From Limnobaculum parvum (GTDB lineage: Bacteria; Pseudomonadota; Gammaproteobacteria; Enterobacterales; Enterobacteriaceae): 64,000 nt of DNA. The stretch lies in assembly GCF_003096015.2 (NCBI RefSeq), contig NZ_CP029185.2, positions 1,832,001 to 1,896,000 of the forward strand, in the 5' to 3' direction. Of this stretch, positions 16,873 through 25,904 are shown piece by piece. The position numbers were made by a program, and so were the translations under genes. Positions within the stretch are counted from its first letter, which is position 1, and each line of letters opens with the position of its first letter. The notes under the pieces were generated by a model, which did not search any database, was not told the DNA's origin, and was given only the letters and a program-made list of their open reading frames with translations.

Positions 16873-17934
16873 TTAAGATTTGCTGCTTCCACCTTTTGGT
16901 AGCTTACTTTTTATCTGAGCAATCAGTTGGGTGCGAAAATCCCCTAATCGTGGTTTATCGTTATCTATCCACGGCAATGGGCGGCACAATTCCATGGCCT
17001 TAATACCAAGACGAGCCGTCAATAAACCAGCACCAATACCCTGAGCTGCCCGAGTAGATAGCCTGGCGGTAATATCCTGAGAAATCCAGTCCATACCCAT
17101 TTCCCGAATCAGTTCAGTTGCGCCAGCAAAAGCGATGTTCAGCATAACCAGCTTAAATAATCGAATACGGCTAAAGTACCCCAGTTGGATCCCATAAATG
17201 CTGGCGATACGGTTAATTAATCGTATATTACGCCAAGCAATAAATGCCATATCGACAATCGCCAGTGGGCTGACGGCAATCATCAAGGCTGATTCGGCTG
17301 CTGAACCACTGATTTCGCGGCGGGCTTGTTGATCTAATACGGGTTGAACTAATGTGGCATACAGGGAAACCACTTCGCGATCGTTTTGTGTTTCATGTAG
17401 TGATGCTTGCCAGCGTTGTAGTGCTGGGTGGCTTTTATCAATACCCGCCTGAATAGCCAGTTTCTCACAAAACTCACGTCCTTTACCTAAGGCGTGACTA
17501 TGTAACAATTCTCGGGCGATATCGCGCTCTTCGGCACGCTCCCGCAATCGATATAAACGACGCCATTCAGTTAACACTGAACCAACACCGGCGACAACGA
17601 TAATTGCGCCTGCACTATATGCGCCCAACGTAATCCATTCATGATTCTGAATCGCATCAGAAATACGATAAATGCCCTGAGCTACCACGCTAATGCCAAA
17701 AACCCCTAGCCCCAAAGTGACCATTTTACGCCACAGGCTGGTTTTTGGCCTAAGGGCATTCATAATGATCCCTTCAGCTTCGCCCTCTTCTTGCTCTTCC
17801 TCCAACTCCGGCGCTGTGGGGAAGAAATTCTCTGCCTCTTGCGAATTAAATTGTAGATTGCTGCGCAAAACAGGCTCTTTTTCATCCAACAGTGGCTCTT
17901 CGAAGGTGATTCGCCCTTTTATTGGTTGGTTCAT
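16873..17934 (-). CDS. ycjF: YcjF, DUF697 inner-membrane protein of the psp locus
   Basis: A 353-residue protein with an acidic hydrophilic N-terminus (about 65 residues), two hydrophobic helices around residues 70-120 (VTLGLGVFGISVVAQGIY and ITLGAYSAGAIIVVAGVGSV), and a C-terminal DUF697 region including SPLAIVDMAFIAWRNIRLI. It matches E. coli YcjF. Its start overlaps the ycjX stop by four bases, indicating translational coupling. Function is not firmly known; in Yersinia and others ycjXF belong to the Psp operon, which supports a role with membrane stress. Confidence 0.93.
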   Translation of the reverse strand: MNQPIKGRITFEEPLLDEKEPVLRSNLQFNSQEAENFFPTAPELEEEQEEGEAEGIIMNALRPKTSLWRKMVTLGLGVFGISVVAQGIYRISDAIQNHEWITLGAYSAGAIIVVAGVGSVLTEWRRLYRLRERAEERDIARELLHSHALGKGREFCEKLAIQAGIDKSHPALQRWQASLHETQNDREVVSLYATLVQPVLDQQARREISGSAAESALMIAVSPLAIVDMAFIAWRNIRLINRIASIYGIQLGYFSRIRLFKLVMLNIAFAGATELIREMGMDWISQDITARLSTRAAQGIGAGLLTARLGIKAMELCRPLPWIDNDKPRLGDFRTQLIAQIKSKLPKGGSSKS

Positions 17935-19328
17935 TTAAGCTTATCTCCTAACAAAAACTCCATAACTGCATCTAGACGAATATGAGGCAATGGCGTATCA
18001 ACGCTCATGGGCTGAGGTCTGAATTGATCAAAATGAAAACCTTGCTGTTGCCAGAATGACGGTTCCGGTAAACGGGCTGGAACCTCACCGGGATAGACGG
18101 TTAATGGTTGACCATCCTCCAGACGATAACCTTTCAGCGCGGGCAGTCGATTTCCTTGATGTTCAATCATACCGCTCTCTGTTGCCTGTACTGATGCAAG
18201 GCCTACGCAATCCATACTGATACCTTCAAACGCTGCGTTCTGCCATGCTTCCTGTACCAGTTGCTGCAATAGAGAAACTAAATTAGCGTGCTGATCCGGT
18301 GTGATATGGTCCGCCTTGCTGGCCGCAAACATTAACTTATCAATACAGGGGGAAAACAGACGTCTGAGCAAAGAGCGTTGACCATAGTGGAAACTCTGCA
18401 TTAACTGAGTTAGCGCCAGTCGCATATCATTAAACGCCTGCGGGCCGTTATTTAACGGTTGCAGACAATCCACTAACACAATCTGACGGTCAAACTTCAT
18501 GAAATGATCCCGATAGAAACCTTTTACTACATGCTGACAATAGTAATCATAACGGGCTTTCAGCATTCCCCAGTTGGTTCGCTTATCGGCCTGTGCCAGT
18601 CGAGATTGATTTTGTGCGTTAATCTCAGGCCATGGGAAAAATTGCAATGCCGGAGCACCGGCTAAATCTCCCGGTAAAACAAAACGCCCTGGTTGAATAA
18701 AGTGCAACCCTTCCTGTTTGCAACGCAGCAAATAGTCACTATAGGCTTGGGCAATATCCGCCAATAAATTCTCATCAACTGGCCCTAACGGATCGCATTT
18801 AGCACAGAGGTCAAGCCAGGGCTTGGCCCATTCGGCACGCTCTCCCTGCCGAATACTGTTCATTTGATGCGACCATTCAAGATAGTTTTGTTCTAGCATG
18901 GGTAAATCTAATAGCCACTCTCCCGGGTAATCTACAATCTCCAGATAGAGTGTTGAATGACTGGTAAAGTGGCGTATCAGCGAATCATTAGAACGAAAAC
19001 GCAGTGCTAGCTGAATTTCACTCACACCACGGGTTGCCGTTGGCCAACTGGGGGGTGAACCATACAATGATGCCACCCCTTCATCATAGGTAAACCGTGG
19101 GATACCAAAATCTTTTTGTGGGATCCGTTTTACTCCCATCAGCCGCTCTTCCCGTACGGCAGAAAACAGAGGCAAACGCGCCCCATTATTCACATTCAAA
19201 AGTTGGTTAACAAACGCGGTAATAAATGCGGTTTTTCCGCTACGGCTCAACCCTGTAACCGCCAATCTTAAGTGACGGTCCAGCCCGCGGTTAACCAACG
19301 AATTTATTTCATTTTGCAATCGTTTCAT
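17931..19328 (-). CDS. ycjX: YcjX, P-loop GTPase-like protein of the psp locus
   Basis: A 465-residue DUF463 protein with Walker A GLSRSGKT near residue 25 and the Walker B-like LYLEIVDYPGEWLLDLPML. It aligns closely with E. coli YcjX. I place the start at 19328 (MKRLQNEINSLVNRG), which fits the E. coli start and has AAGGG upstream; it overlaps the pspD end by 20 bases. A further in-frame start adds 12 residues without support. The structure of the family is Ras-like, and it is stress-induced with Psp. Confidence 0.94.
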   Translation of the reverse strand: MKRLQNEINSLVNRGLDRHLRLAVTGLSRSGKTAFITAFVNQLLNVNNGARLPLFSAVREERLMGVKRIPQKDFGIPRFTYDEGVASLYGSPPSWPTATRGVSEIQLALRFRSNDSLIRHFTSHSTLYLEIVDYPGEWLLDLPMLEQNYLEWSHQMNSIRQGERAEWAKPWLDLCAKCDPLGPVDENLLADIAQAYSDYLLRCKQEGLHFIQPGRFVLPGDLAGAPALQFFPWPEINAQNQSRLAQADKRTNWGMLKARYDYYCQHVVKGFYRDHFMKFDRQIVLVDCLQPLNNGPQAFNDMRLALTQLMQSFHYGQRSLLRRLFSPCIDKLMFAASKADHITPDQHANLVSLLQQLVQEAWQNAAFEGISMDCVGLASVQATESGMIEHQGNRLPALKGYRLEDGQPLTVYPGEVPARLPEPSFWQQQGFHFDQFRPQPMSVDTPLPHIRLDAVMEFLLGDKLK

Positions 19329-19539
19329 CCGAACCCTTTTTAAATCGCCAGGCAATGGAACCAAACACTTTTCTTAATAATGGCTCACCAAACATAACCA
19401 GTAATAATCGAACCGGCCGCCATAATTTGCTTTTTAACAGGAATGATAGCATTAACGCCGGAGCATAAGAGCGCCCAAAGAACAATATTATGGTGATAAG
19501 TGGTTGAATAAGAGCCTGCAGTTTAGCTGACTTTTGCAT
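19309..19539 (-). CDS. pspD: PspD, phage shock protein D
   Basis: A 76-residue basic protein with hydrophobic stretches (LITIILFFGRSYAPALMLSF and RPVRLLLVMFGEPLL). Identity rests on the RP.{2}LLL..GEPLL pattern shared with E. coli PspD, on the conserved C-terminal basic region, and on position after pspC. Sequence conservation in this family is low. It is probably a peripheral inner-membrane protein; its exact role is unclear. The 142-base spacer after pspC holds no obvious gene. Confidence 0.8.
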   Translation of the reverse strand: MQKSAKLQALIQPLITIILFFGRSYAPALMLSFLLKSKLWRPVRLLLVMFGEPLLRKVFGSIAWRFKKGSDETIAK

Positions 19540-19681
19540 GATTGTTCCTGAATATATGGGGTTATGCTATCTCATCGGAAGATGATGTCATGTTGATGCG
19601 AGCAACCCTGAACTAAGGGTTACTCGCATTGTATGAAAATAATGACAGTAACTGATATTGCGGTTAGTTATGCCGCGGGTA

Positions 19682-20026
19682 TTACAGGCGACGAAATCGA
19701 CTTTCCACCTGAAAAGTTTCAGAGGTCAAATAACGCTCCAGATCCCGCAGACGCTGTTCGCTGGCGGCCAGCTCTTGTTCAACTTGCTTCATCCGCTGGC
19801 GGGCAGGGATTCGGCTATGCAAGTTGGCCTCTTCGGCCGGTGCACTTTCCAGAAAGAACACCATGGTGAAATAAACCACAACGGTGATAAAGAAAAAACC
19901 AAACACTAATGCTAACAGGGCTAAAATTCTAACCACCAGTACCGGAATGCCTAGATAACGTGCAATTCCCGCACATACGCCGCTAATCATGCCCTCATCA
20001 GGAATACGATACAGTTTATTGTTCAT
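19682..20026 (-). CDS. pspC: PspC, membrane sensor of the phage shock response
   Basis: A 114-residue inner-membrane protein. The N-terminal PspC domain (KLYRIPDEGMISGVCAGIAR) is followed by a transmembrane segment (VVRILALLALVFGFFFITVV) and a cytoplasmic or periplasmic coiled tail rich in Glu/Arg. PspC with PspB binds PspA under envelope stress and so frees PspF. The start overlaps the pspB stop by one base (TAATG), showing coupling. Confidence 0.95.
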   Translation of the reverse strand: MNNKLYRIPDEGMISGVCAGIARYLGIPVLVVRILALLALVFGFFFITVVVYFTMVFFLESAPAEEANLHSRIPARQRMKQVEQELAASEQRLRDLERYLTSETFQVESRFRRL

Positions 20027-20259
20027 TAACGTTGTCTCCAGTTTGGATGCTCTTCATCCAAAATAGCTTCCAGAGCCTGAATGCGATCACGCATTCTTTG
20101 CGCTTCTTCAGTAAGTTTTACTAACCGCTGCATATCTTGCTGATTTAACTGACCACCATCGCCCTGTTTTCCACGGTAGTGCAGCCAGAGCCAGATAGGG
20201 ACAACAAACAAGATGAATATTGTCAGCGGTATGGCAAGTAAACCCAGTAGCCAACTCAT
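20026..20259 (-). CDS. pspB: PspB, phage shock protein B
   Basis: A 77-residue protein with an N-terminal membrane helix (LLAIPLTIFILFVVPIWLWL) and a C-terminal coiled-coil region (RLVKLTEEAQRMRDRIQALE). It ends in EEHPNWRQR as in E. coli PspB. It works with PspC as the stress-sensing module. The gene lies 81 bases after pspA, with a hairpin in between. Confidence 0.96.
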   Translation of the reverse strand: MSWLLGLLAIPLTIFILFVVPIWLWLHYRGKQGDGGQLNQQDMQRLVKLTEEAQRMRDRIQALEAILDEEHPNWRQR

Positions 20260-20291
20260 TGATATTCCTTTTTATCTAAAATTCTTAGATT

Positions 20292-20322
20292 GTCGCTTAT
20301 TCATACCTTCTGAATAAGCGAC
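20292..20322 (-). terminator. Intra-operon hairpin between pspA and pspB
   Basis: A perfect 12-bp stem (GTCGCTTATTCA with TGAATAAGCGAC) and 7-base loop lie in the pspA-pspB spacer. Such a structure can attenuate or stabilise the upstream message, consistent with PspA being needed in excess over PspBC. Confidence 0.6.
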
Positions 20323-20340
20323 CTCATCAGCCTGTTAGGA

Positions 20341-21012
20341 TTAGGCGTCTTTGTTCATATTCATTTTTGCTTTCAGGGCCGCTAATTCACTATTAATTTG
20401 CTCGTTAACTTTCAGCTCAGTGAATTCTTGACTCAGGCTCTTTGATTTACCTAAACCAACGCTTTCCCCTTCTGCTTCCATATGGTCAATACGACGTTCA
20501 AACTGTTCAAAACGTGCCATTGCAGCATCAATTTTACCGCTGTCCAGTTGGCGGCGAACATCACGTGAAGAGCTGGCAGCCTGATGACGCAAAGTCAACG
20601 CTTGCTGGCGCGCACGAGTTTCACTTAGTTTCGCTTCCAACTCACCAATTTCGTGACGCATACGATCAAGAGTTTCATTTACTAATACCAATTCTGACTG
20701 CAACACGGCTACTAGGTCAGCCACTTTTTGCTTTTCAATCAGCGCAGCACGAGCCAAATCTTCTTTATCTTTACGTAATGCCAGCTCCGCTTTTTCCTGC
20801 CATTCAGCCTGCTGCGCTTCGCCTTGTTCAATACGGCGAGATAATTGCTTTTTCTCTGCCAGTGCACGAGCTGATGTTGAACGAATCTCTACCAGTGTGT
20901 CTTCCATTTCCTGAATCATCAGGCGAACCATTTTTTGTGGATCTTCAGCCTTCTCTAATAAGCTGCTGATGTTAGCATTTACGATATCAGCGAAACGAGA
21001 AAAAATACCCAT
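20341..21012 (-). CDS. pspA: PspA, phage shock effector and PspF inhibitor (IM30 family)
   Basis: A 223-residue, almost entirely helical, coiled-coil protein starting MGIFSRFADIVNANISSLLE, as in E. coli PspA. The first amphipathic helix binds membranes. The protein oligomerises on damaged inner membrane and, when not stressed, binds and inhibits PspF. The final stretch (SELAALKAKMNMNKDA) is typical. It is first in the operon pspABCD-ycjX-ycjF and is driven by the sigma-54 promoter at 21087-21104. Confidence 0.97.
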   Translation of the reverse strand: MGIFSRFADIVNANISSLLEKAEDPQKMVRLMIQEMEDTLVEIRSTSARALAEKKQLSRRIEQGEAQQAEWQEKAELALRKDKEDLARAALIEKQKVADLVAVLQSELVLVNETLDRMRHEIGELEAKLSETRARQQALTLRHQAASSSRDVRRQLDSGKIDAAMARFEQFERRIDHMEAEGESVGLGKSKSLSQEFTELKVNEQINSELAALKAKMNMNKDA

Positions 21013-21086
21013 GGTTATGTCCTCTTCTACAGTGGTTAATCAATTAACTGGCATATATTGCCATTCCGGTTAGTTACCGTAGATGT

Positions 21087-21104
21087 ATCAAGAAGCGTGC
21101 CAAC
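21087..21104 (-). promoter_or_regulatory. Sigma-54 promoter of pspA
   Basis: On the minus strand TTGGCACGCTTCTTGAT matches the -24/-12 sigma-54 pattern (TGGCAC, five bases, TTGC/TTGA). It lies 75 bases before the pspA start. The AT-rich segment at 21105-21145 upstream, including AATCAATTGATTTT, is where IHF and the PspF enhancers would be expected. Confidence 0.85.
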
Positions 21105-21210
21105 TTTTTAAATTTTTTAATCAATTGATTTTAAATAGATTTTATTTTCCTTGCCATTTGCACATGAAAAATGGTTTGATGAAAAAAACCAACTATTGGC
21201 GAAATTAACC

Positions 21211-22215
21211 ATGCAGAACGCTATTGATAATATTATTGGTGAGGCAAATAGCTTCCTTGAAGTACTTGAACAGGCATCCCATGTAGCTCCGTTAACCAAA
21301 CCGGTATTAATTATTGGCGAACGCGGTACAGGGAAAGAGTTAATAGCTCATCGTTTGCATTATCTCTCCAAACGTTGGCAAGGCCCTTTTATTTCTCTCA
21401 ACTGTGCGGCATTAAGCGACACCCTTTTGGATTCAGAACTATTTGGTCATGAGGCTGGCGCGTTTACTGGTGCACAACGTAGGCATCTTGGCCGTTTTGA
21501 ACGTGCGGATGGCGGTACGTTGTTTTTGGACGAGCTGGCAAATGCGCCTATGTTAGTACAGGAAAAATTATTACGGGTTATCGAATATGGCCAATTAGAG
21601 CGGGTTGGCGGGACGCAACCCTTGCAGGTTGATGTACGTCTGGTCTGTGCAACCAATGAAGATTTACCCGCCATGGCGAAAGTTGGCAAATTTCGTGCTG
21701 ACCTGCTTGACCGATTGGCGTTTGATGTCATTAATCTGCCGCCGTTACGGGAACGTCGTCAGGATATTATGTTACTGGCAAATAATTTCGCGATCCAAAT
21801 GTGCAGAGAACTGGAATACGCCTTATTCCCCGGTTTCTCACCTCAAGCCATTGAAATGCTGATTAACTACAGTTGGCCAGGAAATATCCGTGAGCTAAAA
21901 AATGTGGTGGAACGTTCAATTTATCGCCACGGGGAAAATGAAATGCCGTTAGATAACATTATTATTGACCCTTTTGTACGCCTTTCTTCCAATATTGATT
22001 CAGATAAATTATCGATAACAAACACGGATGTGCAAGTTACAGGGCTACCCGCATTACCACTCGACCTGAAACAGTGGTTATCCCAACAAGAGGAGTCGAT
22101 GGTAACCAAAGCACTGGAGCAATCCCAATACAACCAACGTCAGGCAGCCAAACTATTAGGTCTTAGCTATCATCAGTTGAGAGGGATGCTACGCAAGAAT
22201 GAGCAATCCAAATAG
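21211..22215 (+). CDS. pspF: PspF, sigma-54 activator of the psp operon
   Basis: A 334-residue AAA+ enhancer-binding protein without a receiver domain. Walker A GERGTGKE and the sigma-54 contact loop GAGAFTGAQ are present, as are Walker B GGTLFLDE and the C-terminal Fis-like helix-turn-helix (NQRQAAKLLGLSYHQLRGML). MQNAIDNIIGEANSF aligns exactly with the E. coli start, so I choose ATG 21211 over a TTG 20 codons upstream that would run into the control region. It is divergent from pspA and held inactive by PspA in unstressed cells. Confidence 0.95.
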   Translation: MQNAIDNIIGEANSFLEVLEQASHVAPLTKPVLIIGERGTGKELIAHRLHYLSKRWQGPFISLNCAALSDTLLDSELFGHEAGAFTGAQRRHLGRFERADGGTLFLDELANAPMLVQEKLLRVIEYGQLERVGGTQPLQVDVRLVCATNEDLPAMAKVGKFRADLLDRLAFDVINLPPLRERRQDIMLLANNFAIQMCRELEYALFPGFSPQAIEMLINYSWPGNIRELKNVVERSIYRHGENEMPLDNIIIDPFVRLSSNIDSDKLSITNTDVQVTGLPALPLDLKQWLSQQEESMVTKALEQSQYNQRQAAKLLGLSYHQLRGMLRKNEQSK

Positions 22216-22361
22216 CGATAACGCTCGGTTTTCAGACAGCTTTCGCATAATTGTTATACGGTTTTAATGAATCGTCGCTTAAGCAAAGCTAAGCATTGGG
22301 ATGACGGCTATACTCCTGTATAATCGGCAACTTGAACTATATATCAAAGAATCCTTTATAT

Positions 22362-24065
22362 ATGCGCGGTTTAAAAATTGGGGCGTTGCTCTGTGTAGGT
22401 TTCCTTATTATTCCTGCATGGGCAGCACCAACCGGAAAGCTGGAAACGCCACCCTTGATTACCACTCCCGGTACGACACCGGCATTGGTACCATCAAAAC
22501 CTGCTCAGTCAGATATTCGCCAGAGCGGTTTTGTCTATTGTGTCAGTGGTGTTGTTGATAGTTTTAACCCACAAATAGCTAACGGCGGAGTGATGGTTGA
22601 TACCATTGCTGCTCAGCTATATGACCGCCTATTGGATGTGGATCCTTATACCTACCGATTGATCCCCGAACTGGCCGAACGTTGGGAGAGTCTGAATAAC
22701 GGTGCCACTTACCGTTTTCATCTGCGTAAAGGGGTGACTTTTCAAAGCACCGAATGGTTTACGCCAACCCGCACGATGAATGCGGACGATGTGGTATTCA
22801 GTTTCAGCCGAATCTTTAATGCTGAAGCGCCCTACCATCTGGTAAATGGTGGGCATTATCCCTATTTTGACAGTATGCAATTTTCCGACTCGGTAAAAAG
22901 CATACACAAAGTTAATGACTACACCGTCGATATTGAATTGCATAATGCAGATGCTTCTTTCCTGTGGCATTTAGCAACCCACTATGCCCCTGTTCTCTCC
23001 GCCGAGTATGCGAATAATCTAACCCGCGCGGGTATGCAAGAACGCATCGATAGACAACCTGTTGGCACAGGCCCTTTTTTGCTGAACGAGTATCATCCTG
23101 GGCAGTTTGTTCGCCTTTATCGTCATAAAGATTACTGGCGTGGCTCCCCTAAAATGCAACAGGTGGTGATCGATTTAGGCGCTGGCGGCACCGGTCGTTT
23201 GTCTAAATTACTCACCGGTGAATGTGACGTTTTGGCCTATCCTGCAGCCAGTCAGCTTTCCATATTGCGTGACGATCCGCGTTTGCGAATTTCGCTACGT
23301 ACCGGTATGAATGTAGCCTATTTAGCTTTTAATACCGGAAAAGCACCTTTCAACGATCGTCGGGTACGCCAGGCTATTGCACTGGCCATCAATAATCCAC
23401 GTCTGATGCAATCGATTTATTATGGTACAGCTGAAACCGCGTCATCCATTCTTCCTCGTACGTCATGGGCTTACGACAATGAGTCAGATATTACTGAGTA
23501 CAATGTCGAAAAATCTAAACAGTTACTGAAAGAAGCGGGTGTCAACAACCTTCAACTGCACCTCTGGGTACCCACTGCCTCTCAGGCTTATAATCCTAGC
23601 CCGCTGAAAATGGCGGAACTGCTTCAGGCGGATTTAGCCAAAGTGAATATTAAAGTCACTATTGTTCCAGTTGAGGGGCGCTTTCAGGAACTTAGCCTTA
23701 GCGATGATACTCACGACCTGACGCTAACCGGTTGGACGACCGACAGTAACGATCCTGACAGCTTTTTCCGACCGCTACTCAGTTGTGCCGGTATTGATTC
23801 ACAGACCAACTATGCTCGTTGGTGTAATCAGGAATTCGATCAGTTGTTATCTAACGGTGTCACTTCTCAGGATCTTTCCATGCGAATTGAGACCTATACT
23901 AAAGCTCAGAAGATTCTGGCTCAGGAACTGCCCGTTCTGCCATTGGCCTCTTCATTACGGATTCAAGCTTATCGATACGATATTAAGGGGTTGGTATTGA
24001 GCCCTCTGGGTAACGTTTCATTTGCCGGTGTCTATCGAGAAAAATCAGAGACGAATAATAAATGA
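22362..24065 (+). CDS. sapA: SapA, periplasmic solute-binding protein of the Sap ABC system
   Basis: A family 5 (oligopeptide type) extracellular solute-binding protein. With the ATG at 22362 the precursor is 567 residues with a signal peptide (LKIGALLCVGFLIIPAWA, cleavage after AWA). E. coli SapA has 547; the extra length is a Pro/Thr-rich linker at residues 22-50. DPYTYRLIPELAERWESL, DVVFSFSRIF and LLTGECDVLAYPAASQ are landmarks. A TTG 30 bases upstream is an alternative start. SapA is linked to antimicrobial peptide resistance in Salmonella and Haemophilus; in E. coli the transporter exports putrescine. Its stop overlaps sapB by four bases. Confidence 0.94.
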   Translation: MRGLKIGALLCVGFLIIPAWAAPTGKLETPPLITTPGTTPALVPSKPAQSDIRQSGFVYCVSGVVDSFNPQIANGGVMVDTIAAQLYDRLLDVDPYTYRLIPELAERWESLNNGATYRFHLRKGVTFQSTEWFTPTRTMNADDVVFSFSRIFNAEAPYHLVNGGHYPYFDSMQFSDSVKSIHKVNDYTVDIELHNADASFLWHLATHYAPVLSAEYANNLTRAGMQERIDRQPVGTGPFLLNEYHPGQFVRLYRHKDYWRGSPKMQQVVIDLGAGGTGRLSKLLTGECDVLAYPAASQLSILRDDPRLRISLRTGMNVAYLAFNTGKAPFNDRRVRQAIALAINNPRLMQSIYYGTAETASSILPRTSWAYDNESDITEYNVEKSKQLLKEAGVNNLQLHLWVPTASQAYNPSPLKMAELLQADLAKVNIKVTIVPVEGRFQELSLSDDTHDLTLTGWTTDSNDPDSFFRPLLSCAGIDSQTNYARWCNQEFDQLLSNGVTSQDLSMRIETYTKAQKILAQELPVLPLASSLRIQAYRYDIKGLVLSPLGNVSFAGVYREKSETNNK

Positions 24066-25027
24066 TTATTTATATTCTCAGGCGGTTGTTACTCGCATTT
24101 GTCACTTTGCTGATTCTAACGTTTGTTAGTTTTGGTATCTCTTATTTTACGCCTAATGCCCCATTGGCTGGAGCGCATCTGTTTGATGCTTATGTTTTTT
24201 ATATGGAAAGTCTGCTTCAGGGGGAGTTTGGTACTTCAGTGATTAACGGGCAGATTATTGGTGAACAGTTAAAGATTGTGTTTCCCGCCACCCTTGAGTT
24301 GTGCGTTTTTGCCTTTGTCATTGCTTTAGGTTTAGGTATTCCATTGGGAATTTTGGCCGCCATGTCGAAAGAAAAATGGCCTGACCACATTATTACTTCA
24401 ATTTCTCTGTTCGGTTTCTCTATCCCTATCTTTTGGCTGGCATTACTGCTGATGCTGTTTTTTTCGTTAACCCTTGGCTGGTTACCCGTTTCCGGTCGTT
24501 ATGATTTGTTATACCAGATTAAGCCAATTACCGGTGTTGCGTTAATTGATGCCTGGCTCTCTGATTCACTCTATCGTGAAGAGATTATTATCAGTGTCTT
24601 GAAACATCTGATCTTACCGGTACTGACTCTAGCCGTTGCACCAACGACGGAAGTTATTCGCCTGACGCGTCAGAGCGTGATTCAAATTATCGGACAGAAC
24701 TATATTAAGGCTGCGGCAACGCGCGGTTTGTCTCGTTTTACCATTATTCGTCGCCATGTGTTACATAATGCTCTGCCGATGATTATTCCTAAACTGAGCC
24801 TACAGTTTTCCACAATGTTAGCTTTAGCAATGATCACTGAATCGGTCTTTAATTGGCCTGGCTTAGGCCGTTGGCTCATTTTGGCGATTCGCCAGCAGGA
24901 TTTTGCCGTTATTTCAGCGGGCATTATCGTCATAGGAAGTCTGTCTATCGCGGTTAATCTAATTGCCGATATCTTTAGTGCAATGACTGACCCTTTTAAA
25001 AATAAGGAGTGGTATGCTTTCCGATAA
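24062..25027 (+). CDS. sapB: SapB, ABC transporter permease
   Basis: A 321-residue inner-membrane permease of the DppB type with six predicted helices. The EAA-like loop is AAATRGLSRFTIIRRHVLHN, and the C-terminus ITESVFNWPGLGRW is typical. Length equals E. coli SapB. The start overlaps the sapA stop (ATGA) and the end overlaps sapC by 14 bases. It forms the channel with SapC. Confidence 0.96.
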   Translation: MIIYILRRLLLAFVTLLILTFVSFGISYFTPNAPLAGAHLFDAYVFYMESLLQGEFGTSVINGQIIGEQLKIVFPATLELCVFAFVIALGLGIPLGILAAMSKEKWPDHIITSISLFGFSIPIFWLALLLMLFFSLTLGWLPVSGRYDLLYQIKPITGVALIDAWLSDSLYREEIIISVLKHLILPVLTLAVAPTTEVIRLTRQSVIQIIGQNYIKAAATRGLSRFTIIRRHVLHNALPMIIPKLSLQFSTMLALAMITESVFNWPGLGRWLILAIRQQDFAVISAGIIVIGSLSIAVNLIADIFSAMTDPFKNKEWYAFR

Positions 25028-25904
25028 CGTATACCGCGAAAAGAAAATGCCGGGAGCTATGAGCTATATCTGGCAGCGTATCCATAAAGATATTCTGGCG
25101 ATGATTGGCCTTTACGGTGTTCTTATGCTGGTTGTTTTATGCTTGTTTGGTGAGATTATTGCGCCTTATCAACTCGATCAGCAATTCCTCGGTTACCAAC
25201 TTCTACCACCGTCTTGGTCTCGTCACGGTGATGTCTCCTTTTTCTTGGGTACCGATGATTTAGGCCGAGATCTGTTAAGCCGCCTGCTTAATGGGGCAGC
25301 ACCAACCTTTGGTTCAGCGTTGCTGGTTACATTAGCAGCCGCTTTTTTTGGCACCCTGCTTGGTTTATTGGCTGGCGTCAGTCATGGATTACGTTCTGCC
25401 GCATTTAACCACATGCTTGATACGCTACTGGCAATTCCTTCTCTGCTACTGGCAATTATTGTTGTCGCTTTCTTAGGGCCTAGGTTGGAACATGCCATGT
25501 TCGCTATCTGGCTGGCGCTATTACCTCGTATGGTTCACACCATATACAGGACAGTGCATGATGAACTGGAAAAAGAGTATGTTATTGCAGCTCGTCTGGA
25601 TGGTGCATCCACGGCCTATATTTTGTGGAATGGTTTACTTCCTAATATTGCTCCAGTGTTGGTTACTGAATTCACCCGTTCTCTGTCTATGGCCATTATG
25701 GATATTGCCGCATTAGGCTTCCTGAATCTTGGTGCTCAAATGCCTTCGCCCGAATGGGGAGCTATGCTGGGCGACTCTTTGGAGCTGTTGTATGTGGCTC
25801 CCTGGAGCGTGATGTTACCTGGTGCTGCCATTATGATTAGCGTATTGCTGGTCAACCTTCTCGGTGATGGGTTATACCGAGCTATTTCTACGGGTGATGA
25901 ATAA
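25014..25904 (+). CDS. sapC: SapC, ABC transporter permease
   Basis: A 296-residue inner-membrane permease of the DppC type. QQFLGYQLLPPSWSRHG, LGTDDLGRDLLSRLL and the EAA-type loop VIAARLDGAS match E. coli SapC, which has equal length. The start inside the end of sapB and the one-base overlap with sapD indicate tight coupling. It forms the heterodimeric channel with SapB. Confidence 0.96.
   Translation: MLSDNVYREKKMPGAMSYIWQRIHKDILAMIGLYGVLMLVVLCLFGEIIAPYQLDQQFLGYQLLPPSWSRHGDVSFFLGTDDLGRDLLSRLLNGAAPTFGSALLVTLAAAFFGTLLGLLAGVSHGLRSAAFNHMLDTLLAIPSLLLAIIVVAFLGPRLEHAMFAIWLALLPRMVHTIYRTVHDELEKEYVIAARLDGASTAYILWNGLLPNIAPVLVTEFTRSLSMAIMDIAALGFLNLGAQMPSPEWGAMLGDSLELLYVAPWSVMLPGAAIMISVLLVNLLGDGLYRAISTGDE

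Noticed and set aside
19633..19869. ORFs on the plus strand opposite pspC
   Set aside because: They are antisense shadows of pspC with no ribosome site or recognisable domain.
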